Virus record (IMG/VR): IMGVR_UViG_3300030102_000860
Location: 1-29,641 of that record
Strand: one strand, 5' to 3'
Origin: a virus
Length of the DNA: 29,641 nt
Shown: one piece after another, positions 1 through 7,388 of the stretch
Numbering within the stretch: the stretch's first letter is position 1
How the letters are laid out: each line of letters opens with the position of its first letter
Made by a program: the position numbers and the translations under genes
Notes under the pieces: generated by a model
What the model was told of the DNA's origin: nothing
What the model saw: the letters and a program-made list of their open reading frames with translations, nothing else
The model's database searches: none

Positions 1-1010
1 TTTATCTCTGCATGGATTCTACCATTGTAAGAATATTTAAGTATTGTATCTATAAAAGTTGTGTGTGCTTTGTTTATCTCTCTTGCTTTTGCAATACATT
101 TTACAACTGGGTGTGGGTGATTAGCTAAAAAGTTTTTAGTAAAGCTTGGCGCTTGTGTCTTTGCTGTTCTATCGTATGGTAACCCTAGCTTATCAAATAC
201 TTTTGCAATAGATCTAGCTGCCCAGATTTGAACATCTATTTTTGTGTCTGCATAAACAGTGCCCAATAATCTACCTTCTTCAGCCATCATTAATTTTTTT
301 TCCTCTGCTGCTTTCTCTTGATCTACACGAACACCAAGGAACCTCATATCAACAAGAACAGGAAACAGTTTAGTTTCCATTTCAAAGATAGATTCTATAT
401 CCTGATGTATTATTTCTTTTTTCATTTCTTGCCACAACTCCAATGTGAGTTGGGCGTCACGCTCTGCGTAAGCTCCAACGTACATGGCTGGTAGTTTGTA
501 CATCTCTGCTTTGGGATCTACACCCCAAGACTTTGCAGCTTCGTATAATTGTGTTTCATCTTTACCTTTACCAAGATAGTCTCGTGATAATCCATTTAAA
601 TCAAAACGTAATCTGTTTTCATTAACTAATGCTGAAGCTATCATCGTATCAACAATTTTACCTTTTACGTTTATACCGATGGCTCTTAACCAACATATGT
701 CATACATAGCGTTGTGAAATATTTTTGTAGACTCGTAATTCATTTGGTCTTGTAACCATTTTAAAACCATCTTACGATCCATGTTACCACCACCTTCGTG
801 TGCAATAGGGTAGTACGCACACCAATCTTGTGTGGCCAAAGATATACCTACAACGTCACCAACTTTAACAACAGAGCCGGAGCCCATTCTTTTATTTAAA
901 TTTGGATCTTTTGTTTCCAAGTCGACAGCTATCTCATCGTATTTTCCAAGATCTGGAAAGTCTGTTGGTGGTAACCACTCTGTTTGTGGTTTAAATATCG
1001 GTGTCTGCAT
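1..1010 (-). CDS. DNA polymerase I (family A), 3'-5' exonuclease part; C-terminus cut by window edge
   Basis: Replicative phage DNA polymerase of family A; 336 residues are visible and the frame is open to the left edge. All three proofreading exonuclease motifs are present: Exo I VDLET (D30, E32), Exo II N100-x3-D104 (HNAMYD) and Exo III Y181-x3-D185 (YAERD). The visible part ends at a GRIHAEI segment, which in family A enzymes marks the start of the polymerase domain (GRIHTSFNQ-like), so the palm and fingers lie outside the window. The ATG at 1010-1008 overlaps the end of the DUF3310 gene by 20 bp, indicating one replication operon. The three motifs make the family assignment firm. Activity of the polymerase domain cannot be judged here. 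Confidence 0.93.
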   Translation of the reverse strand, partial: MQTPIFKPQTEWLPPTDFPDLGKYDEIAVDLETKDPNLNKRMGSGSVVKVGDVVGISLATQDWCAYYPIAHEGGGNMDRKMVLKWLQDQMNYESTKIFHNAMYDICWLRAIGINVKGKIVDTMIASALVNENRLRFDLNGLSRDYLGKGKDETQLYEAAKSWGVDPKAEMYKLPAMYVGAYAERDAQLTLELWQEMKKEIIHQDIESIFEMETKLFPVLVDMRFLGVRVDQEKAAEEKKLMMAEEGRLLGTVYADTKIDVQIWAARSIAKVFDKLGLPYDRTAKTQAPSFTKNFLANHPHPVVKCIAKAREINKAHTTFIDTILKYSYNGRIHAEI

Positions 1011-1212
1011 AGTCCCTCTCTATTGCCATCTCAATGTAATGTATTGCTTTTAATAAATCTTCTTTCTGTCCCTTTTGCTTGTGCCTGCACAAGTACTTAA
1101 TAGCATTCCCCTCCGCGAACGGCAAGTTGTTTTTATTTATAAACTCACTTGCCTGGATCTTCATTGATCGGTAGTGGTCGCCACCTATTTGTTTGTTGTA
1201 TGCGTCTTTCAT
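991..1212 (-). CDS. DUF3310 family small phage protein
   Basis: A 73-residue protein matching the DUF3310 pattern: an N-terminal QIGGDHY box (residues 8-14), a central FAEGNAIKYLCRHKQKG segment and a C-terminal amphipathic helix (LLKAIHYIEMA). DUF3310 is widespread in phages and also occurs in T7 gp1.7, a nucleotide kinase, so a role in nucleotide metabolism is possible, but this short stand-alone form has no proven activity. It overlaps the SF1 helicase gene upstream by 4 bp (ATGA type) and the polymerase start downstream by 20 bp, so it is probably translated by coupling inside the replication operon. Family call is confident; function is not. Confidence 0.85.
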   Translation of the reverse strand: MKDAYNKQIGGDHYRSMKIQASEFINKNNLPFAEGNAIKYLCRHKQKGQKEDLLKAIHYIEMAIERDYADTDI

Positions 1213-2699
1213 ATTTTATATCCTTTGTATATGTCTTTTGGCCTAATAATATGTAAATGATTTTTAGTTCTAGTTGCACCAACATAAAACAATCTATTCT
1301 CATCATCAGGATTTCTTTCGAAATTTCTTTGTGTATTTAAACTTAAATCTGTTAATAAAACTACATTATCACACTCACCTCCTTTTACCCCGTGTATAGT
1401 TGATAGTAGTATTCTTGGGTCTTTGTTTAATTTTTCACCATTCTCTCTCATTCTTCTAATGTATCTAACCTTTTTTTCTGGAGCTTCATCAAACGCCTCA
1501 AACCATACTTTATCTGTCTTTAACCATTTTCTTTCTTTTAAACCCTGCATATCGTACGATGCATCCTTATCCATGTAGTCTAAAGATTTCTTTTCAAAGT
1601 TATCTTGTGACATGTAAGACGATACTCTTTGTATTTGTTCGTAATCTAAATATTCTTTATCACGAAGTTTCTCCCAATCAATGACAGCATCATATAAATC
1701 TTTTTCATAATTATTTTTAAATTTATTTTTGTAATGAAAACCTCTCGCATGTAATATTTTTTCTATATCATTTAACATGTATTTAGTTCTAGCCAATATC
1801 ATCCAATCACCAGACGACATATCTAACTCATTTACGTTGTGGTAATAAGATAACAAACCTCTATCCGTTTTAGGTGCCCACTGCTTGTGTATACGATTAG
1901 ATATTCTCTTAACCATACCCATAGCCACATCGTGAACAGCCCTAGGAACTCTATAAGATTGTGTAAGATTTAGTAATTTACCTTTTTGTGTAATAAAAGA
2001 ATCTACATCTGCACCGGCCCATCTAAATATAGCTTGGTCATCATCACCAGCTAGGTATGTGTCTTGTGTCTTGTCCCATATAGACTTTGCCATAGTCCAT
2101 TGTGTTTGAGATAGATCCTGTGCTTCATCAATAAACACAACATCAAATTTAGGAGACGCATCTGATTTGATAAAGTTTTCAATCATGTCTGTAAAATCTA
2201 TTAGGTTATATAGTTTTTTATACTCTTGGAGTTGGTGCGAAACTTCTTTTAATTCTTTTACTCGTATGTTTTGTGTGTGTTCTTTTAAATTAAATTGTTG
2301 CTCTGGTGTAATGCCTTTTAGCCTGGCCAAATGTATTATTCTTAATATATCGCTACCTGTTGTAAATAAACCAGAATATTGTTTGTCGTATTCATTGTAG
2401 TCTAATCGCATGTTTATTTTTTTACCAAGATCCTCATAGTGTCTACGTTGCATTACGTTTTCTTTTTTAATACCAAGTCTTCTAAAAGCCAAAGAATGAA
2501 GAGTTCTAAAATAAGGTAGGTCATCCTCTGAATAATTAAACTTATCCATGGCTCTGTCTCTTGCTTCGTATGCAGCTTTCTGTGTAAAAGAGAAATAACC
2601 AATCCTGTTTGGATCAGTCTGCTTTAAATATTTATCTACTTCATTAAGTAATGTAGTAGTTTTTCCTGTTCCAGGTGGTCCTATTACAATAGTTTTCAT
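1209..2699 (-). CDS. UvrD/Rep-like superfamily 1 DNA helicase
   Basis: ATP-dependent DNA helicase of 496 residues. SF1A motifs appear in order: Walker A GPPGTGKT (7-14), Walker B DEAQD (191-195), motif III GDDDQAIF (218-225), motif IV QSYR (247-250), motif V STIHGVKGGE (433-442) and motif VI LFYVGATRTK (470-479) with its arginine finger. The length is shorter than bacterial UvrD (about 720 residues), so accessory subdomains are reduced, as is usual for phage helicases. It probably unwinds DNA during phage replication or recombination. The start shares one base with the stop of the primase gene (TAATG at 2697-2701), so helicase and primase are translationally coupled. No DnaB- or T7 gp4-type helicase is seen in the window, so this may be the main replicative helicase (inference). 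Confidence 0.92.
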   Translation of the reverse strand: MKTIVIGPPGTGKTTTLLNEVDKYLKQTDPNRIGYFSFTQKAAYEARDRAMDKFNYSEDDLPYFRTLHSLAFRRLGIKKENVMQRRHYEDLGKKINMRLDYNEYDKQYSGLFTTGSDILRIIHLARLKGITPEQQFNLKEHTQNIRVKELKEVSHQLQEYKKLYNLIDFTDMIENFIKSDASPKFDVVFIDEAQDLSQTQWTMAKSIWDKTQDTYLAGDDDQAIFRWAGADVDSFITQKGKLLNLTQSYRVPRAVHDVAMGMVKRISNRIHKQWAPKTDRGLLSYYHNVNELDMSSGDWMILARTKYMLNDIEKILHARGFHYKNKFKNNYEKDLYDAVIDWEKLRDKEYLDYEQIQRVSSYMSQDNFEKKSLDYMDKDASYDMQGLKERKWLKTDKVWFEAFDEAPEKKVRYIRRMRENGEKLNKDPRILLSTIHGVKGGECDNVVLLTDLSLNTQRNFERNPDDENRLFYVGATRTKNHLHIIRPKDIYKGYKI

Positions 2700-4189
2700 T
2701 AATAAGGATCCTCTGGTTTTAGTTTTTTACTTCTAGGTTTCAAAACTTCTTTCTCAAATTGTTTAACTCTTATTACAGATATTTTTTTCTTATCCATATT
2801 TATTCTAATGTGTTCACAACCACAGTGGTCTAGTAATAACATGAGTGTGAGATCATACTTTTCTGTCCATCTATGCTTTAACAAGTATAAGTGAAAAAAC
2901 TTTTGATAAATAAAATGATGGTAGCCCTCGTTATTCCAAACGTTTCCATACATCATGTCTTGTTTTTCAGAGCCCTCTGCAGTTAGATCAGTACAGAAAT
3001 CTTCTAACCCATCCATAAGTTGTTCTAGTTTTGATGCGCCTTTTGGTGCCTCAACCTCTTCCTTGTTTGCCATCAATTCGTTAATCATAACATCAAAATC
3101 ATTTGCTTTTATTTTAGGAGGCTTCTTATAGATTTGATCTAGACAGGCTCTTATAAAAAGTCTCTGCTCTTGTAACTGTTCTGATTTTAGCTCAACTCTT
3201 TCTCCATCTACATTCATTCTATATATAGGTGGTTCTAATTTTATAACTTGTAAGTCACTTAATTGTGGAAATAGTATTTGTCTACCAACACCAAACTTTC
3301 TTGTCCTACATAATTTTTTATCACAGTGATTACACATTGGTTCTTCCTCACATTTATAGCCGTAGGTTTTCTTATCTTTCTTTTTATTTTCTATAACGTC
3401 GTCTGTGTAGGGTGTTGTAAAATACTTGTGATTAAAAGAACTTAATTTTGTTTGCCACTCTTCTGGCCATTTCTTTTTTGCGTAAACTATATATTGAAAT
3501 AATACTCTGTCTCTACCATCCTCTAATTTTTGTTTTGTTAAAGATTCTAAACAAGGTGGTCCATCATCAAACTCTGATGGTGGTCTTTTAATTTGTAAGT
3601 CTTGTAATTGTTGTGGAGATATTTGTATTATGTTTTGTAAAAAACCCGATAGTGTAACAGCTTTGCCTGTAGAATCATAGGCATATCTTGTCGTATTTTT
3701 ACAGTTAAAGTATGGTAAATTTAAAAAATTTCCTGTATCATCTTGCGATTTTAATTCAATTTGTTTTGGAAATATTTCTGCGTTACCAAATCCAAGTATT
3801 GCACTAACCGACATAAGTTTATCTCGCATTAGTTTTGCAGGAACAAGATCTGTTGTAAATAAAAATATATGTGCACCACCACTTTTAGATCTACATGTCA
3901 CTAGTGGTAGTTTGTAATTATTTATCTTGTTAATTATTTCCTTGTGATCAAGAGTGTATTTATCTACATCAATACATCCCCATCTACATTTGTTCTCTTC
4001 GTTTATAGGAACAATACCTAGACTAGGCTCTATACCATTAAGGTGATTCTCCCAGTGCTTGTCAGTAACTACTTCTCTTTTTACAAAAGACTTACCTTTG
4101 ATCTTAAGTCCATCGGCACCTTTTTTGTCCACATAGGTGCATCCATGCGCTCGCTTTAATCCCTCAAATATCTTTCTAAAATCTTCCAT
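2699..4189 (-). CDS. Archaeo-eukaryotic (TOTE-type) primase with a four-cysteine motif
   Basis: A 496-residue protein with an N-terminal AEP-fold catalytic core: CIDVDKY supplies the metal-binding acidic pair D74 and D76, SKSGGAHIFLF (101-111) supplies the S-x-H type motif with H107, and FLNLPYFN (155-162) fits the following AEP strand. This arrangement is known from TOTE conflict-system primases and from many phage primases or PrimPols. A second region carries C280, C286, C289 and C294 (CX5CX2CX4C) followed by RTRKFGVG, probably a metal site (zinc or Fe-S; not resolvable from sequence). It likely makes replication primers. It is coupled to the downstream helicase by a TAATG overlap. Upstream lies a 66-bp gap with a GC-rich hairpin. 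No Shine-Dalgarno sequence is visible before the ATG at 4189. Confidence 0.82.
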   Translation of the reverse strand: MEDFRKIFEGLKRAHGCTYVDKKGADGLKIKGKSFVKREVVTDKHWENHLNGIEPSLGIVPINEENKCRWGCIDVDKYTLDHKEIINKINNYKLPLVTCRSKSGGAHIFLFTTDLVPAKLMRDKLMSVSAILGFGNAEIFPKQIELKSQDDTGNFLNLPYFNCKNTTRYAYDSTGKAVTLSGFLQNIIQISPQQLQDLQIKRPPSEFDDGPPCLESLTKQKLEDGRDRVLFQYIVYAKKKWPEEWQTKLSSFNHKYFTTPYTDDVIENKKKDKKTYGYKCEEEPMCNHCDKKLCRTRKFGVGRQILFPQLSDLQVIKLEPPIYRMNVDGERVELKSEQLQEQRLFIRACLDQIYKKPPKIKANDFDVMINELMANKEEVEAPKGASKLEQLMDGLEDFCTDLTAEGSEKQDMMYGNVWNNEGYHHFIYQKFFHLYLLKHRWTEKYDLTLMLLLDHCGCEHIRINMDKKKISVIRVKQFEKEVLKPRSKKLKPEDPY

Positions 4190-4202
4190 AATAATTTTGT
4201 TG

Positions 4203-4232
4203 GGGGCGGATCCAGTCTCCCATCACCGCCCC
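4203..4232. other. GC-rich intergenic hairpin upstream of the primase gene
   Basis: Perfect 7-bp inverted repeat GGGGCGG (4203-4209) and CCGCCCC (4226-4232) around a 16-nt loop, in the only sizeable gap of the left module (4190-4255). A second small stem CTTCC-AAT-GGAAG lies at 4240-4252. The GC stem stands out in this AT-rich sequence. On the leftward transcript it sits after the stop of the 4256-5008 gene and just before the primase ATG, and is not followed by a T-run, so an attenuator, RNA-processing site or protein-binding site fits better than a classical terminator. Confidence 0.5.
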
Positions 4233-4255
4233 TCTATTTCTTCCAATGGAAGTCT

Positions 4256-5008
4256 TTAGTACGGTGCCTCGGATTTGGATTCTTGTTCTCCGTGTTTAGC
4301 TTCTACAGCACCTTTGGCTACGTTTACACCAAAGTCTTTTGCTATATTGTAAACACCGGCGTCAGAAACAGGACCAACCCTTGCAACATCCCAACCAAAC
4401 CAAGTACCCTTGTCGTTAGACTGTTGTACTGTTTTTAGTTTATAAATGTGGCTGTATGTTGGCGGAGTAAACATTCCATTTTTACCCTGCATCTTTAAAC
4501 CCATCATCATTGAGTTCCACTTTCTACTCACTTTTAATTGAGTAGCTTTCATAGATATCAACGCTGTTGTTGGGCTTTTGCCTAGAACAACTACGAAGTG
4601 ACTCGCTGTGTTTTCAAGATAGTTACCATTTGCTAATCTATCTTTATTAAACTTGTCCCTTGTAGTTTTTGGCAAGTCATCACCAGCTTCGTATATCTTT
4701 ACTGGTGCTCCTTGACTCTCACCTCTATCTTGCCATTCGATATACTGTCTTTTGTAGTGTACCGGTATGACATCTATCCCCTTTTCACCATCATAAATTT
4801 CGTTTGTTACGGTATTTATGATCATGCCTGGTTCTGCCCCCTCGACATGTTTAGCATCCCTCTTGTTACACTCGGGAGATAGTTGGCCAAGTACTTTTAA
4901 GAACGGTAACGCAAGATCTTCTTGCGTCATGTTCAAACCCTGACCTGCATCAGCTTCAAAATTAACTGTAGCTAATGCTCCATTTGTTTTTTTCGTTACA
5001 TTGCTCAT
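4256..5008 (-). CDS. Conserved replication-module protein, possible ssDNA-binding protein
   Basis: A 250-residue soluble protein of a type I associate with marine phage replication modules: an N-terminal stretch with QEDLALPFLKVLGQLSPE (29-46), a central EPGMIINTVTNEIYDGEKG segment, then strand-rich sequence with many aromatics (YIEWQDRG, GTWFGWDVARVGPV). No enzymatic motif is visible. Position between the primase and a coiled-coil protein, plus a mildly acidic C-terminus ending in an aromatic residue (ESKSEAPY), recalls phage SSBs such as T7 gp2.5, which end in an acidic tail with phenylalanine. That resemblance is weak, so the SSB role is inference. The start at 5008 lies 2 bp after the stop of the preceding gene. 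Confidence 0.55.
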   Translation of the reverse strand: MSNVTKKTNGALATVNFEADAGQGLNMTQEDLALPFLKVLGQLSPECNKRDAKHVEGAEPGMIINTVTNEIYDGEKGIDVIPVHYKRQYIEWQDRGESQGAPVKIYEAGDDLPKTTRDKFNKDRLANGNYLENTASHFVVVLGKSPTTALISMKATQLKVSRKWNSMMMGLKMQGKNGMFTPPTYSHIYKLKTVQQSNDKGTWFGWDVARVGPVSDAGVYNIAKDFGVNVAKGAVEAKHGEQESKSEAPY

Positions 5009-5010
5009 GT

Positions 5011-5562
5011 TTATTGTTTCCTTTTTATTGTTGTTTTATTTCCAACATATATGTTGAAAAGTTCCGTTGGCATTTCTTTACCTGCCTCCATACGCTCACG
5101 GACTAGCGCTTTTAGGGTCATTGGTTCAACCTTCAGTTTTTGTGTTGGTTGAAACCCTTGACCCTTTGCAAGATCGGCATAATCAGCCGCCTTGTTATCC
5201 TCGTTACGACCGAACGATACGGATATCTCATTTTTGATTATATCGCCCAGGCCATTCTCACGAAGCCAGTTAAACGCCGCTTCTTTATTTGCTTGTGTGA
5301 TAGTGGCGCTGTAATTCGTTTTAACTTCTACAGAAGATCCATCCTGTAGTTTTAAAAAAGATAAACCCATTTCGGACAGCATTGTTGGTATAACTTCACC
5401 CGATAAATATTCTATATCTTTTTTCTTTTGTTTGATTGCGTCCTCTTGGACTTGTAGTTGTTGTTGATGTGCCTGCAGTTCTTTTATTTTTTCTGCAAGT
5501 TTATTAATATTGGTTGTTTTATCCAATACTTCTGTTTGATCTTTCTCAAAATCAATCGTCAT
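5011..5562 (-). CDS. Coiled-coil phage protein of unknown function (start moved to ATG at 5562)
   Basis: Predicted 183 residues. The N-terminal half is a likely coiled coil rich in Lys, Gln and Glu (residues about 15-55, e.g. NKLAEKIKELQAHQQQLQVQ). The C-terminal half is mixed alpha/beta with FLKLQDGSSVEVKTNYSATI and FNWLRENGLGDIIKNE. No catalytic motif is recognised. An in-frame TTG at 5589 gives nine more residues, but the ATG at 5562 has an AGGAG six bases upstream, so it is preferred. The gene then overlaps the end of the 5552-5914 gene by 11 bp. Its place between the possible SSB and the operon's first gene suggests a replication or recombination accessory role, which is inference only. 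Confidence 0.75.
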   Translation of the reverse strand: MTIDFEKDQTEVLDKTTNINKLAEKIKELQAHQQQLQVQEDAIKQKKKDIEYLSGEVIPTMLSEMGLSFLKLQDGSSVEVKTNYSATITQANKEAAFNWLRENGLGDIIKNEISVSFGRNEDNKAADYADLAKGQGFQPTQKLKVEPMTLKALVRERMEAGKEMPTELFNIYVGNKTTIKRKQ

Positions 5563-5914
5563 TCTTTGCTCCTGTTCCGTACAAATCAATCTCTATTGGA
5601 TAGTATCTTTTCTCTTGTCTATCCCACTTTAAGAGATTGAATCTACCATTTGTTGTTTCTGATATCAAACAGCAGACTACACCTATAATAGCAGGATCCC
5701 CTGTTAATAACAAGTGATCTGTTGGTTTGAAATCTTTTAAAAGACTTTTTAATCTAACAATTAATGGTCCGGGAGAAAAAATCATTTGTGATCTTTCATC
5801 CAATAAAAATTTTAGTTTACCGTATTCAGCGGCACCCATAATATTAAATTTAGGGCGACCTTCTCTGGTACCTGCAATTTCTTGAACTACATAAACTGTG
5901 CTTTCATCTTTCAT
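5552..5914 (-). CDS. Conserved hypothetical phage protein, first gene of the leftward replication operon
   Basis: With the ATG at 5914 the product is 120 residues, beginning MKDESTVYVVQEIAG. An upstream TTG at 5950 would add 12 residues but coincides with a TTGACA promoter-like hexamer, so the ATG is preferred; neither has a clear ribosome site. Conserved-looking blocks are EYGKLKFLLDERSQMIFSPG, LLLTGDPAIIGVVCCLIS and GRFNLLKWDRQEKRYYPIEI. I recall similar small proteins beside replication genes in marine phages but know no function. The GDPAIIG block is not a recognised nucleotide-binding motif. The gene is divergent from the SNF2 helicase gene, so its upstream region probably holds promoters for both directions. 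Confidence 0.72.
   Translation of the reverse strand: MKDESTVYVVQEIAGTREGRPKFNIMGAAEYGKLKFLLDERSQMIFSPGPLIVRLKSLLKDFKPTDHLLLTGDPAIIGVVCCLISETTNGRFNLLKWDRQEKRYYPIEIDLYGTGAKNDD
5569..5573 (-). promoter_or_regulatory. Shine-Dalgarno AGGAG that fixes the start of the coiled-coil gene
   Basis: On the minus strand AGGAG is followed by six bases (CAAAGA) and then ATG at 5562. It lies inside the coding sequence of the preceding gene. The alternative upstream TTG (5589) has no comparable signal, which is why the shorter protein is annotated. Confidence 0.7.
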
Positions 5915-5916
5915 GC

Positions 5917-5944
5917 TTGACTTATTATTATAATTCTTTATACA
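5917..5944 (+). promoter_or_regulatory. Putative sigma70-type promoter for the SNF2 helicase and oxygenase island
   Basis: TTGACT (5917-5922) and TATACA (5939-5944) are separated by 16 bp, close to the -35/-10 consensus. Initiation would fall near 5951, leaving a leader of about 7 nt before the ATG at 5958. It lies in the only divergent intergenic gap in the window, where a rightward promoter is required. It overlaps the leftward promoter-like elements. AT-richness makes chance matches fairly likely. Confidence 0.5.
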
Positions 5945-5950
5945 TGTCAA
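5922..5950 (-). promoter_or_regulatory. Possible leftward promoter of the replication operon
   Basis: A consensus TTGACA (minus strand, 5950-5945) is followed after 17 bp by TAATAA (5927-5922), a poor -10 match. A TATAAT is present but only 12 bp from the TTGACA. If used, transcription would start almost at the ATG at 5914, giving a nearly leaderless mRNA, consistent with the absence of a Shine-Dalgarno sequence. It overlaps the rightward promoter, so the two could interfere with each other. Weak assignment. Confidence 0.3.
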
Positions 5951-5957
5951 TAGAAAG

Positions 5958-7388
5958 ATGAATTATAAATTTAAAAAGAAGCCATATGCACACCAACTTA
6001 CTGCGTTGGAAAAATCTTGGAATAGAGATACGTTCGCATATTTTATGGAAATGGGTACTGGCAAAACAAAGGTACTAATAGATAATTTAGCGATGCTTTA
6101 CGATAAAGGTAAAGTAGATGGTGCATTAATAGTTGCACCCAAAGGTGTGATAGGCACATGGTACAATCAAGAGTTGCCTGCACATTTACCCGATCATATA
6201 GAAAATGTGACGGTATTATGGCAAGCAAATATAAATAAAAAACAACAAGATAAATTAGATCAACTGTTCAAAACAGGTCATGAACTTCATATTATTATAA
6301 TGAACGTGGAGGCATTTAGCACCGACAAAGGTAGATTATTTGCGGCTAAATTTTTAAGATCACATAAATCTTTAATGGCTATTGATGAGTCTACTACAAT
6401 AAAAAATCCAAAAGCAAAAAGAACAAAAAATATATTGTCATTGTCATCCATCTGTAAATACAGACGGATAATGACAGGTTCTCCTGTTACTAGAAATCCT
6501 TTAGATTTGTATTCACAGTGTGAATTTTTAGATCCTTTGCACCTTAATCACTCGTCGTACTACTCTTTTAGAAACAGATACGCAATTATGAAAAGTGCTA
6601 ATATATCTGGACGATCTATTAATCTAGTTACTGGTTATCAAAACCTTGGAGAGTTATCAGATAAACTAAAACCTTTTTCGTACAGAGTGTTGAAAGAAGA
6701 TTGTTTAGATCTTCCCCCTAAAATATACATGAAAAGAGAAATACAATTAACACCAGAACAAAAGAAATTGTACGATCAAATGAAAAGAGAAGCATTAGCT
6801 ACTTTAAATGGTAAAACTGTTACAACCATGACAGCGCTTACACAGCTTATGCGTTTACATCAAATAACGTGTGGACATTTTTCTGCAGATGATGGCACAA
6901 TACAAGAAATTAAAAATAACAGACTAGCAGAATTATTAGATGTGTTGGAAGAGGTAGAGGGCAAAGTAATTATATGGGCCCACTATCAACACGATATAAA
7001 AAATATATTTAAACTATTAGAGGACAAGTATGGTCCGGGTTCCGTGGTTCATTATTACGGCAAGACGCTACCTGAAGAACGGGACTATGCAATCAAGAAC
7101 TTTAAAACAAACGACAAGGTAAGATTCTTTGTAGGCACACCACAAACAGGTGGATATGGTATTACGTTAACACAGGCCAACACTGTTATCTATTATTCTA
7201 ATGGATATGATCTTGAAAAAAGAATGCAATCAGAAGACAGAGCACACAGAATAGGGCAAAAGAAAACAGTGACATATGTAGATATTATAGCAGAAAAAAC
7301 TGTGGATACAAAGATAGTGAAATCTTTACGAAAAAAGATTAATATAGCATCAGAAGTTATGGGAGAGGAGTTAAGAGAATGGATATAA
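5958..7388 (+). CDS. SNF2-family (SF2) helicase/translocase
   Basis: A 476-residue DNA-dependent ATPase with the two RecA-like lobes of Snf2 proteins: Walker A MGTGKT (32-37), motif II DEST (143-146, a variant of DEAH), motif III MTGSPV (172-177), a C-terminal helicase lobe with VIIWAHYQHD, then motif V-like GGYGITLTQA and motif VI QSEDRAHRIGQKK (424-436), the classic Snf2 signature. It is short, with no extra DNA-binding domains. Family members translocate on duplex DNA and remodel protein-DNA complexes rather than separating strands. In a phage this could serve replication restart or recombination (inference). It is transcribed opposite to all neighbours except the next gene, which it overlaps by 10 bp. 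Its leader is very short, with only a weak AGAAAG before the ATG. Confidence 0.9.
   Translation: MNYKFKKKPYAHQLTALEKSWNRDTFAYFMEMGTGKTKVLIDNLAMLYDKGKVDGALIVAPKGVIGTWYNQELPAHLPDHIENVTVLWQANINKKQQDKLDQLFKTGHELHIIIMNVEAFSTDKGRLFAAKFLRSHKSLMAIDESTTIKNPKAKRTKNILSLSSICKYRRIMTGSPVTRNPLDLYSQCEFLDPLHLNHSSYYSFRNRYAIMKSANISGRSINLVTGYQNLGELSDKLKPFSYRVLKEDCLDLPPKIYMKREIQLTPEQKKLYDQMKREALATLNGKTVTTMTALTQLMRLHQITCGHFSADDGTIQEIKNNRLAELLDVLEEVEGKVIIWAHYQHDIKNIFKLLEDKYGPGSVVHYYGKTLPEERDYAIKNFKTNDKVRFFVGTPQTGGYGITLTQANTVIYYSNGYDLEKRMQSEDRAHRIGQKKTVTYVDIIAEKTVDTKIVKSLRKKINIASEVMGEELREWI

Noticed and set aside
5562-5589. Extension of the coiled-coil gene to a TTG start at 5589
   Set aside because: The internal ATG at 5562 has AGGAG at six bases; the TTG has none and would lengthen the overlap with the previous gene.
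5914-5950. Extension of the 5552-5914 gene to a TTG start at 5950
   Set aside because: The extra 12 residues are Asn/Lys-rich, unlike the rest, and the TTG falls in a TTGACA promoter-like element.
6043-6228. Minus-strand small open frame within the SNF2 gene
   Set aside because: Antisense of the Walker A region of a well-supported gene; no ribosome site or neighbours.
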